Assembly (NCBI GenBank): GCA_017405785.1
Contig: JAFQZR010000006.1
Coordinates: 20,654-84,653, forward strand
Direction of reading: 5' to 3'
DNA length: 64,000 bases
From: Erysipelotrichaceae bacterium
GTDB taxonomy: Bacteria > Bacillota_I > Bacilli_A > Erysipelotrichales > Erysipelotrichaceae
Shown here piece after piece: positions 27,789-35,722 of the stretch (position 1 is its first letter; each line of letters begins with the position of its first letter). The notes under the pieces are model-generated. The model did not search any database. It was not told the DNA's origin and saw only the letters and a program-made list of their open reading frames with translations. Position numbers and translations under genes: made by a program.

Positions 27789-29453
27789 TTACCTTTCATT
27801 GATGATCTCTTTGATCATCTTTATTGCGTTGGAAACCGCGCTGTCATCAGGAATGAAGACACTGTATGTCTGGGCTTCGTGGGTTACGGTCTGTAACTCC
27901 GTAACGATCTCTACCAGCTGGTTTCCTTCTTCGTCATAGACCGGATTGCCTTCTTCATCAACAACCGGTACTTCAACTTCTACTTCTTCTTCGGCTTCAT
28001 AGTCGCCGTTGCCCATGGCATAACTGGTTCTCATATCTGTGTAACCCGTTATCGTTGCGGTTGACAGGTTCCAGCTGGCCATGTCATCAAGCTGCATCTG
28101 TACCAGAGCATAGATCTGATTAATGTCCAGATCTGTTATAAAGGTACCTTCTACTGCTTTCAGCAAGTCAGAAACCTTTGTTATGACGGATACCTGAGTA
28201 ACCTTATCAATAATACCCTGCAGGACTATGGCCTGATGTCTTACTCTGTCGACATCTCCGTTTCTCAGGCTCTTTCTTTCTCTGACATAACCTAAGGCCT
28301 GGTCGCCGTTGAGATGGATCCTTCCTTCTTTGAAGGTTGATACTGTTCCGCTCATTCTGCCGGTATCGTGGTCAAACTGCGTGTAGGAGAACGTCATTTC
28401 ATAAGGGTTATCAATGTCAATTCCGCCCAGAGCGTCAATCACATTTACCAGCGACTGGAAGTTTATCCTGACAAAATAGTTGATTTTAACTCCGAACAAG
28501 TTATTCAGAGTCTGTTCCCAGGTATCCATTCCGTACACTGTGGCATGTGTCAGTTTGTCCATGGCACTGTAATCACCCCATAAAGCTACATAGGTATCTC
28601 TTGGTATTGATACTATCAGAGCCTTCTTGGTCAGCGGATTTACCACTATCAACATGTTTACATCTGATCTGGTGAGATTACTTGGATTCATTTCACTGTA
28701 ATCCCAGGTGTCGTTGCCGCTTACCGCAATGATAAACGGTTCAGTGGTAATACTTCCTACCGCATTGGTCCGGTAATTCAGCTGGATCTTATGCTCGATC
28801 GTATATACCTTTCTGGTCTGTTCACCAAACTGAGAGAAATCAGAGTTCTCCGATATGAAACCGGCATAGGTTTCATTGATAAGAGCGGCATCGACTTTTC
28901 CGGCCAGCAGATCTTCAGCCAATACATAGACATCTTCATAAGGAACTGTTTCGATCCGTTTTCCGTTTAATTCGCGGGAGATGACTTTGCAGGAATAATC
29001 GGCATACTCAGTATCCTTGCCTGTCAGTACGGCTACTCTGGCATTCTCCAGATCCAGTACGTTTTCAATGGCTGAATCCGTTCTGGTATAAACGCTCATC
29101 AGCAGTGTTCCTTCCTCCGGAACCTTGTTGAACATTCTTTCCAGCTGTCCCATGTAATCAGGTATCTTTGTGTTGACCAGAAACAGACCGGCTGCCAGTG
29201 CTCCGCAGATCAGTATCTGCAGAAACTTGTTAAAGGTGTTTACGCCCGGGATGAACGCTATCAGGCCGAAGAATACGTTAACACCAATCAGCGCATACAT
29301 CATGATGTCAGTGTATTTCTGCGGAATGATCTGTAATCCCGTAACGGTTTTATATGTCACATACGACATCGCTATCAGCCCGATGGCTACTGCCATTGAG
29401 AAGATGTACGCTATCGTATGCAGCACGCTTTTCTTTTTGTTTGTTTTTTTCAT
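27789..29453 (-). CDS. LytR-CpsA-Psr family wall-polymer ligase with extra N-terminal membrane and binding-protein-like regions
   Basis: The start is the ATG at 29453, after GGAGG. 554 residues: three membrane segments (about 12-33, 50-68, 76-94) instead of the usual one; a region at 115-235 resembling a small solute-binding-protein domain (R-V-A-V-L-T-G-K-D-T, then L-L-A-G-K-V-D-A-A-L-I-N-E-T); and the LCP catalytic domain from about 240 to 460 with S-I-P-R-D-T-Y and G-Y-V-R-E-R-K, R-N-G-D-V-D-R-V-R-H-Q. A short acidic V/E-rich insert precedes the C-terminal helix. LCP enzymes transfer undecaprenyl-linked polymers onto peptidoglycan, so the product of this locus is probably wall-attached. 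Confidence 0.92.
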   Translation of the reverse strand: MKKTNKKKSVLHTIAYIFSMAVAIGLIAMSYVTYKTVTGLQIIPQKYTDIMMYALIGVNVFFGLIAFIPGVNTFNKFLQILICGALAAGLFLVNTKIPDYMGQLERMFNKVPEEGTLLMSVYTRTDSAIENVLDLENARVAVLTGKDTEYADYSCKVISRELNGKRIETVPYEDVYVLAEDLLAGKVDAALINETYAGFISENSDFSQFGEQTRKVYTIEHKIQLNYRTNAVGSITTEPFIIAVSGNDTWDYSEMNPSNLTRSDVNMLIVVNPLTKKALIVSIPRDTYVALWGDYSAMDKLTHATVYGMDTWEQTLNNLFGVKINYFVRINFQSLVNVIDALGGIDIDNPYEMTFSYTQFDHDTGRMSGTVSTFKEGRIHLNGDQALGYVRERKSLRNGDVDRVRHQAIVLQGIIDKVTQVSVITKVSDLLKAVEGTFITDLDINQIYALVQMQLDDMASWNLSTATITGYTDMRTSYAMGNGDYEAEEEVEVEVPVVDEEGNPVYDEEGNQLVEIVTELQTVTHEAQTYSVFIPDDSAVSNAIKMIKEIINER

Positions 29454-29502
29454 TTCTTCCTCCGAAAACAAACCCCATATATATTACACAGGATGTATCC
29501 TG

Positions 29503-30693
29503 TTATCTGTTCAGAAGTGATTCATATAATTCCAGATAGTTTCGGCTCATGTTTGAATCAGAGTATCTTGACATTTCCTCTTCAGGAATACTGTCAATAT
29601 TGAGCTCTCTTATGGCCTTAAGTAGGCTTTCAGGAGTATTCTGTTGTGTTACAAGACCCGTATGCTCGTTGATCACCTCAACGCTGCCTCCGGTATTGTA
29701 GGTAATGACAGGTGTACCGCAGCATATGGACTCCAGGTTGACGGTCGGATAATTGTCCTCAAATGTCGGGTTGACCAGTACATAAGCCTGTGTATACAGC
29801 CGTGCCAGCTGTTTTACGTTCTCTGTTCTCTTGATTCCCGTTATTTTCGGGTTCAGCTTCTTTAACTGGGCATCATTAAGGCCTACCGTTACCAGCTGAT
29901 ATTCATCATCCAGCATATCTGCCAGAGCCATCAGATCATCAAGGCCTTTTCTTCTTTCCCAGACCGAAGCGATGCTTAAGATGATCTTCTTATTTCCTGG
30001 TATGTTGAACAGTTCATACACGTCAATGTCTTCCGTAGGCTTGAAATTACTGACATTTACGCCGTTGTTGATGCAGACGACCTCGTAATTCTTAAGAATT
30101 GACTGTCCGATCAGTCCTTTCAGCCACAACGAAGGAGTAACAAGGGTCATGTTTTTAACCCCGTTGAAGATCTCTTTCTTTTTCCGGTATTCTTTCCGGG
30201 ATGTATCAAAGATAAGTGATCTTGGATAGTCATTTTTACGAGGACAGTGACCGCATCCGGTTTTCCACTTGTCACACTCCGGATAATCGAAATAGGCACA
30301 GTGGCCAGTAAAGGCCCAGCAGTCATGCAAGGTCCACACAACCGGACAGTCCTGTTTCTTCAGATACTCAAACAGCATGGTTTTATTGACATAGTAACCA
30401 TGCACGTTATGGATCTGAATGATATCAGGCTTGATTCTTTCAATCTCGCTGATCAGTCTGTTGGTAGCGGCCATGCTCAGCTCGGCATGCATGCCGAAAA
30501 CTCTGGTGTTTATACCGCTGATATAAGTCTCCAGAGTGTTGCTGATCTTGGTACAGGTTTCATCAAACGGCTTGCCTCTGCCATAGAAGTTATGTACTTC
30601 ATAACCTTCTTTTCTGGCAGCGTCGCTGATTGATTTGGCGATTCTTCCCGTACTTCCGTAACATACAGAGTTGATCTGAACCAGTTTCTTCAA
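29503..30693 (-). CDS. Glycosyltransferase family 4, TTG start
   Basis: I start this at a TTG at 30693 (L-K-K-L-V-Q-I-N), four bases after GGAGAAGG. The longer frame from 30777 would overlap the upstream gene and add 28 residues without family character. 396 residues: V-C-Y-G-S-T-G-R-I-A-K-S opening, a W-T-L-H-D-C-W-A-F-T-G-H-C segment with a following cysteine cluster (C-x-K-W-K-T-G-C-G-H-C-P), typical of WcaC-type GT4 enzymes, and the V-N-P-T-F-E-D-N-Y-P-T-V-N-L-E donor block. Sugar specificity is unknown. Confidence 0.87.
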   Translation of the reverse strand: MKKLVQINSVCYGSTGRIAKSISDAARKEGYEVHNFYGRGKPFDETCTKISNTLETYISGINTRVFGMHAELSMAATNRLISEIERIKPDIIQIHNVHGYYVNKTMLFEYLKKQDCPVVWTLHDCWAFTGHCAYFDYPECDKWKTGCGHCPRKNDYPRSLIFDTSRKEYRKKKEIFNGVKNMTLVTPSLWLKGLIGQSILKNYEVVCINNGVNVSNFKPTEDIDVYELFNIPGNKKIILSIASVWERRKGLDDLMALADMLDDEYQLVTVGLNDAQLKKLNPKITGIKRTENVKQLARLYTQAYVLVNPTFEDNYPTVNLESICCGTPVITYNTGGSVEVINEHTGLVTQQNTPESLLKAIRELNIDSIPEEEMSRYSDSNMSRNYLELYESLLNR

Positions 30694-30751
30694 ATGTCCT
30701 TCTCCCCGTTGTCTTCTGACTTCATAATAATATAGATCTGTGTAATATCTT

Positions 30752-31471
30752 TTAAATGAATCCGTGTCCCAGTTCAACCGGTGAATCCGGTTTTCTGTAT
30801 TTTTCCAGTCTTTCCTGATAGGTTTCCATCAGTTCATCCCTGAAAGCCACGTTTCCCTTCTGCCCGCAAAGTGTAAGCAGGTGTTCGGTAAATAACGGGT
30901 TGTATACCAGCAGAGGTCCCAGACAGTAGGTTCCGTAGAAATTCATGTAATGAATTCCTTCGTATTCATCATTAAAGCTGTCTCCGAGTCCCTTTTCCAT
31001 TTTCAGGAAATGATTTTCATTAATACCCTTTATTACCGAGAACTGCGATTTAACTGCCACAATCGGAATCTCTTCAAACTGTGCCAGTACAATATAGTTC
31101 AGTCTCTTATCAAAACTGCGTTCTGCCTGATAATCAAAGATGCCCAGCATCTCTGTTTTTTTGTTTCCGTCCAGTATATACTGGCCAAACAGCTCCACAG
31201 CATTACCGGTTACCAGAAATACCGTTCCCTTTTCGATCAGTTCTCTGATTCTGCCTTTGTACTGTGACAGTTTATCTCTGACCAGAAGCTGTTTTGGTTC
31301 GCTCATGGACCCGATGTAGATGAAATCCACGTCTTCACTGACAAACCAAGGCTCTTCTTCAAGCCCGGTTTCCCTGAAAACAGCGTCATTACATGACTGT
31401 CTGAATAACATCATGTTGCCGGCATCACCGTAGATAGAGGCAAGTTCAGGATACAGGATCTCCCGTTTCAT
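30752..31471 (-). CDS. GatD-like amidotransferase homologue with lost catalytic Cys and His
   Basis: The start is the ATG at 31471 (GGGAGG eight bases upstream, inside the end of the murT-like gene). 239 residues align by eye with GatD, the glutaminase partner of MurT: S-I-Y-G-D-A-G-N-M-M at 12-21, F-I-Y-I-G-S near 50-55, E-G-I-H-Y-M-N-F-Y-G-T-Y near 171-182. But the nucleophile loop, C-G-G in GatD, reads G-N-A at 89-91, and the catalytic His of the G-T-Y-L-H-G-P motif is replaced (G-T-Y-C-L-G-P, Leu184). It therefore should not hydrolyse glutamine. It probably still pairs with the adjacent MurT-like ligase, as scaffold or in an altered reaction. Confidence 0.85.
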   Translation of the reverse strand: MKREILYPELASIYGDAGNMMLFRQSCNDAVFRETGLEEEPWFVSEDVDFIYIGSMSEPKQLLVRDKLSQYKGRIRELIEKGTVFLVTGNAVELFGQYILDGNKKTEMLGIFDYQAERSFDKRLNYIVLAQFEEIPIVAVKSQFSVIKGINENHFLKMEKGLGDSFNDEYEGIHYMNFYGTYCLGPLLVYNPLFTEHLLTLCGQKGNVAFRDELMETYQERLEKYRKPDSPVELGHGFI

Positions 31472-31472
31472 A

Positions 31473-32843
31473 CTACATACCTCCCTTGTCAATGTTCTGC
31501 TTTATAACATCGATGATGTGATCTCTCATGGCGATGGAATACATTACATCATGCAGAATGATGTATTTGTCCACGTCACCGAAACTGATCAGAGGATCTA
31601 TTTCCTCTGTTTTTTCCGCTGTCTGAATGATTTCCGGCTTAACACCTGCCAACAGAAGTCTGTTTCTGTGTTCCTTATGTCTCTGACCGATCACAATGAT
31701 ATGCTTTATAGAATCATCAGCCAGAAACTGATAGTCGGTACTGTAGATATAAGGAGTAGCCTCGATACGGCTTTCCTCCTTGAGGATTTCATCATATAAC
31801 ATGATCACGGCTTTATTACCTGATTCTTTTCCTGCATATTCCATGGTCGTGCTCATGGCGGTAGGATTCTGCCGCTTGCTGCAGAGGTCTCTTATTTCAA
31901 TACCCTTATATACTTCTGTTCTGTCCCTGTTTTCCGGCAGTTTAGCCTTTTTCAGCAATTCAGCTGTCTTTTCCGGTGTGTATCCCATGGTTCTGAACAG
32001 GGAAACAACAGAAGCCAGATTATATATGTTGAACAGCGCTGACGAAAATACCGGATATTCGTTCTTTCCGTCCTTTTCTGAAATGATCACGCTGTCATCT
32101 CTGATTTCTTCAACAAAATAATCTCTTTCAGGAGACTTATAACCGCACTTCGGGCAATAGAATTCTCCGAAATGGCGGTAATTCTTATACTTGTACACCG
32201 GTGTGCTTCCGCATTTCGGGCATACTGGGAAATCGTTAGTAAGGTACGTTTCCTTTAACCGTCCCTGATCGGTAACACCAAAGAATACTCTTGGGCTGTT
32301 TTCACCGATTCCGCAGCAGATCGGATCATCACCGTTGATGATTAGTACGGTTTCAGTATAGTGACTGCATCCGGTGATGATGCGTTCAGATACATAGTCA
32401 GGATTGGCGTTACGGTGTAGTGAATCAGTAGCCAGGTTATTGATGATCAGATACTGTGGTTTTATCATCTCCAGCATGTAGGAAACCGTAATTTCATCCA
32501 TTTCGACCACTGCTACATCCTTGGTGCTCTTATTGAAAATGTTTACGGCACCAAGAAAAAGCCTGGCATAGCCGGCATTGTCATTCGCACCCCAGCTGTT
32601 ATAGGCTACACTGTAGCCCTGAGCTTCAAACATATCGGCGATGATCTTGGTTATGGATGTCTTTCCATTTGTTCCGGTAACCGCTACAACGATCTTTGGT
32701 TTGGCAACATACTTTACAAACTCAAAGAAAAGCCTCATGGACCGCATACCCGGACGGTCATCATTGACTCTTCCTTTTTTCATGTAATACCAGAGAACCA
32801 GCTTACCGGCCCACAGGCTGATGAAAAACCTGATTTTCTTCAT
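31473..32843 (-). CDS. MurT-like Mur ligase with zinc ribbon and diverged C-terminal motifs
   Basis: 456 residues. The Mur-ligase ATP loop V-T-G-T-N-G-K-T-S is at 55-63, and a four-cysteine ribbon (Cys208, 211, 230, 233) matches the MurT insertion. The C-terminal DUF1727-like part is present, but the usual N-P-A-G-F-N segment reads N-P-T-A-M-S (326-331), and the D-V-S-W-x-W-D block holding the MurT active-site Asp reads about E-A-T-P-Y-I-Y-S-T-D (361-370). True MurT/GatD amidates D-Glu of lipid II. Here both partners are altered, so ligation of something other than glutamine-derived ammonia is plausible. It ends one base before the GatD-like start. Confidence 0.85.
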   Translation of the reverse strand: MKKIRFFISLWAGKLVLWYYMKKGRVNDDRPGMRSMRLFFEFVKYVAKPKIVVAVTGTNGKTSITKIIADMFEAQGYSVAYNSWGANDNAGYARLFLGAVNIFNKSTKDVAVVEMDEITVSYMLEMIKPQYLIINNLATDSLHRNANPDYVSERIITGCSHYTETVLIINGDDPICCGIGENSPRVFFGVTDQGRLKETYLTNDFPVCPKCGSTPVYKYKNYRHFGEFYCPKCGYKSPERDYFVEEIRDDSVIISEKDGKNEYPVFSSALFNIYNLASVVSLFRTMGYTPEKTAELLKKAKLPENRDRTEVYKGIEIRDLCSKRQNPTAMSTTMEYAGKESGNKAVIMLYDEILKEESRIEATPYIYSTDYQFLADDSIKHIIVIGQRHKEHRNRLLLAGVKPEIIQTAEKTEEIDPLISFGDVDKYIILHDVMYSIAMRDHIIDVIKQNIDKGGM

Positions 32844-32853
32844 TTCTGTTTCC

Positions 32854-33192
32854 TTACTTGACGTAGTCTACGTCAATAGGTTTGTCCATTTCCTTTTCTC
32901 TTCTGGCAGCAGCTTCTTCTTCGTGCTTTTTCTCCAGTTCACCGATCTTCTTCTGCAGATCAGCGATCTTCTTTTCGTTTTCTTCCTTGGCTTTCTTAGC
33001 CTTGTCTCTGTTTTTCTTGGCTTCGTGGAATTCAAATGTTACCAAAAGAACAAAGATGATGATCATGATAATAAGAATGGCGGTAATCTTCATCGGCACT
33101 CTGACTGTGGCATTTAACTGGATCACAAAGATCAGTTCAACAACAGTAAGGGCAAACAAAGCTATTTCCATCAGAATCTGCAAAAACTTCAT
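32854..33192 (-). CDS. Small membrane protein with coiled-coil tail
   Basis: 112 residues: two hydrophobic segments (about 5-25 and 32-52) followed by a highly charged helical tail (K-K-N-R-D-K-A-K-K-A-K-E-E-N-E-K-K) with heptad-like L/I spacing to about residue 100. The layout resembles LapA-domain or other small coiled-coil membrane proteins, without a clear signature. It lies between mutS and the MurT-like gene, 10-12 bases from each, so cotranscription is likely. It could organise the synthesis complex at the membrane, but this is only a guess. Confidence 0.7.
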   Translation of the reverse strand: MKFLQILMEIALFALTVVELIFVIQLNATVRVPMKITAILIIMIIIFVLLVTFEFHEAKKNRDKAKKAKEENEKKIADLQKKIGELEKKHEEEAAARREKEMDKPIDVDYVK

Positions 33193-33204
33193 GTTTCCGT
33201 CCTC

Positions 33205-35721
33205 CTATTTCTTCTCGTTTTTCTTCTTCAGCATATCAACAAACTGCAGTGCTTCAATCGGAGTCATGTTATCCGGCTGAACCTGTTTCAGCAGTTCTTC
33301 TATTTCCTTCAGATGCTTAGGCACCGTTTCAACCATGACCATCTGTGTCTGGTCATTGCGGTGCCGGCGGCTGTCTTCAAATACTCTTAACAGTTCCCTG
33401 GCTCTTTCGATTACCGGATCCGGCAGTTTTGCCAGAGAGGCAACGTGTATTCCGTATGACTTGTTGGCTTTTCCGTTTTTAACCTTATACAGGAATGTTA
33501 TCTTATCGTCTTCTTCATACACATCAACGTGCTTGTTCTTAACGCCGTTCATGCTGTTTTCCAGACTTGTCAGTTCATGATAATGAGTTGAGAACATCGT
33601 CTTGGCACCGATTGTGGCTTCAATGAATTCCAGCATCGCCTGAGCCAGTGCCATTCCGTCATAGGTAGATGTTCCTCTGCCGATTTCATCGAATATGATC
33701 AGGGAGTCTCTGGTCGCGTTCTTTAACGCATTATTGGCTTCCGTCATTTCCACCATGAAGGTTGACTGACCGGCCAGAATGTCATCGGTTGACCCTATTC
33801 TGGTATATATAGCATCAAATATCGGTAAAGACGCCTTCTTCGCCGGTACATAACAGCCCATCTGAGCCATAATGACCAGTAAGGCACACTGCCTCATGTA
33901 GGTGCTCTTACCGCCCATGTTAGGTCCGGTAATGATCTGGATCGGATATCTGTCATCCATGTTGATGTCATTAGGCACATACTGTGTCGTTCCGACCTTT
34001 TCCAGTATCGGATGTCTGCCGTCCTTGATGTCCAGTATTCTGTCATCGTTGAATGACGGTCTGACATAGCCGTTATTACTGCTGATCTCGCTTAAGGCGT
34101 AATTGGCATCAATTACCGCCAAGGCCAAAGCCAGCTTCTGTAAAGCAGCCAGGTACTTTCTGATGTCATCGATCAGTTCATCAAACAGCTCGCTTTCCAG
34201 TCTTATGGCTCTTTCTTCGGCGTGAAGAATGATATCTTCCTTTTCCTTGAGCTGTTCAGTAATATATCTTTCACCGGTAGTCAGAGTCTGCTTGCGCTGA
34301 TAACCCCATTCTTCCTTTACCTGAGATACCATTCCCTTGGATACCTCAATGTAATAGCCGAAGACCTTGTTATAGCCAACCTTGAGAGTCTTGATTCCGG
34401 TTCTTTCTCTTTCACTCTGTTCCAGATTCACGATCCAGCGCTGTCCGTCTTTCCGGGCATTACGCAGTTCGTCAAGCTGAGCGTTATATCCGTCGCGGAA
34501 AATGCCTCCCATGTGAGTAGAAACCGGAGGTTCTTCGACAATGCAGTTCTGCAGTTTTTCTCTTAAACCGTCACAGATGTCTATTGAATCATATTCCGGA
34601 TATACTTTTGTCTTTCTGACAAACTCCATGATCTGCGGAACAGCATCAAGAGTCTTCTGCAGTCTTAAAATGTCTCTTCCGTTGGCGTTGCCGTAGGATA
34701 TGCGGGCAATCAGCCTTTCCAGGTCATATAATTCGCTGAGTTTTTCCTTCAGATCTTCTCTTTCAAGGTAGTGTTTCTTCAGATAAGTGATCATGTCCAG
34801 TCTCTGATTGATTCTGTTCACGTCTCTTAACGGTTTCTGTACCCATTTCTTCAGCATTCTGGAGCCGGCAGCACTGCGACACTTATCCAGAAAGCTCCAT
34901 AAAGTTATGGCCTTACTGTTAGTGCGGCTGGCATCAGTCAGTTCCAGATTCTGCATGGTGGAGTAATCCATCCGCAGATAACTCAGATTATCTTCCAGTT
35001 CAAATCTATCGATGTACTGCATGCTTCTCTTCTGGGTTGCTTCCAGATAATTAAGCAGTCTTCCGATGGCCTTTAATAAATGAACATCCTCGATGTGTTC
35101 ATATAAAGGCTTATAATCAGGCAGTAACCGGCTGTCATCACATACCGATACCGTTACAATGTTCTTCAGGCTTAAAGCCTTAAATTCACTTCCGACTACC
35201 ACTTCTCTGATGTCGTTGGCCAGAATGGTCTGTTTCAGAAGGTTAATGTCATGGCTGATATTGATAAGTCTGGTTTCACCCGTGGTTATCTCCGCAACTG
35301 CCATAGCATAGCCGTAATCGTAATCACAGATGCTTGCCAGATAGTTATTGGCTTTTTCATCCATTATTTCATCAATGGCCGTTCCCGGCGTTACCACTCT
35401 TATGACATCTCTTTTGACAATGATGCCTTCCTTGTTAGCCGGATCTTCCAGCTGTTCAACTATTGCCACCTTATAACCCTTGGCAATCAGCCTCTGAATA
35501 TAGCTCTTAACAGCATGATGAGGAACCCCGCACATCGGAACACGTTCCTCCTGCCCGGCGTTGCGTCCGGTCAGAACCAGATCAAGTTCATGTGATGCTG
35601 TTTTGGCATCATCGAAAAACATCTCATAAAAGTCCCCCAGACGATAAAAGACAAGCGTATCAGGATACGCTTTCTTTATTTCCAAATAATGTGTCATCAT
35701 AGGGGTATATTGAGCTGCCAT
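33205..35721 (-). CDS. mutS: DNA mismatch repair protein MutS
   Basis: An 838-residue MutS1 protein that recognises mismatches and starts repair. The mismatch-contacting F-Y-E-M-F motif is near residue 27-31, the core and clamp follow, and the ATPase has T-G-P-N-M-G-G-K-S-T, S-T-F-M-V-E-M-T-E and D-E-I-G-R-G-T-S-T-Y-D-G. The C-terminus ends in a short helical region. No mutL follows, which is unusual for Firmicutes; the next gene is the small membrane protein. Its ATG is one base past the stop of the PTS-like gene. Confidence 0.97.
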   Translation of the reverse strand: MAAQYTPMMTHYLEIKKAYPDTLVFYRLGDFYEMFFDDAKTASHELDLVLTGRNAGQEERVPMCGVPHHAVKSYIQRLIAKGYKVAIVEQLEDPANKEGIIVKRDVIRVVTPGTAIDEIMDEKANNYLASICDYDYGYAMAVAEITTGETRLINISHDINLLKQTILANDIREVVVGSEFKALSLKNIVTVSVCDDSRLLPDYKPLYEHIEDVHLLKAIGRLLNYLEATQKRSMQYIDRFELEDNLSYLRMDYSTMQNLELTDASRTNSKAITLWSFLDKCRSAAGSRMLKKWVQKPLRDVNRINQRLDMITYLKKHYLEREDLKEKLSELYDLERLIARISYGNANGRDILRLQKTLDAVPQIMEFVRKTKVYPEYDSIDICDGLREKLQNCIVEEPPVSTHMGGIFRDGYNAQLDELRNARKDGQRWIVNLEQSERERTGIKTLKVGYNKVFGYYIEVSKGMVSQVKEEWGYQRKQTLTTGERYITEQLKEKEDIILHAEERAIRLESELFDELIDDIRKYLAALQKLALALAVIDANYALSEISSNNGYVRPSFNDDRILDIKDGRHPILEKVGTTQYVPNDINMDDRYPIQIITGPNMGGKSTYMRQCALLVIMAQMGCYVPAKKASLPIFDAIYTRIGSTDDILAGQSTFMVEMTEANNALKNATRDSLIIFDEIGRGTSTYDGMALAQAMLEFIEATIGAKTMFSTHYHELTSLENSMNGVKNKHVDVYEEDDKITFLYKVKNGKANKSYGIHVASLAKLPDPVIERARELLRVFEDSRRHRNDQTQMVMVETVPKHLKEIEELLKQVQPDNMTPIEALQFVDMLKKKNEKK

Positions 35722-35722
35722 T

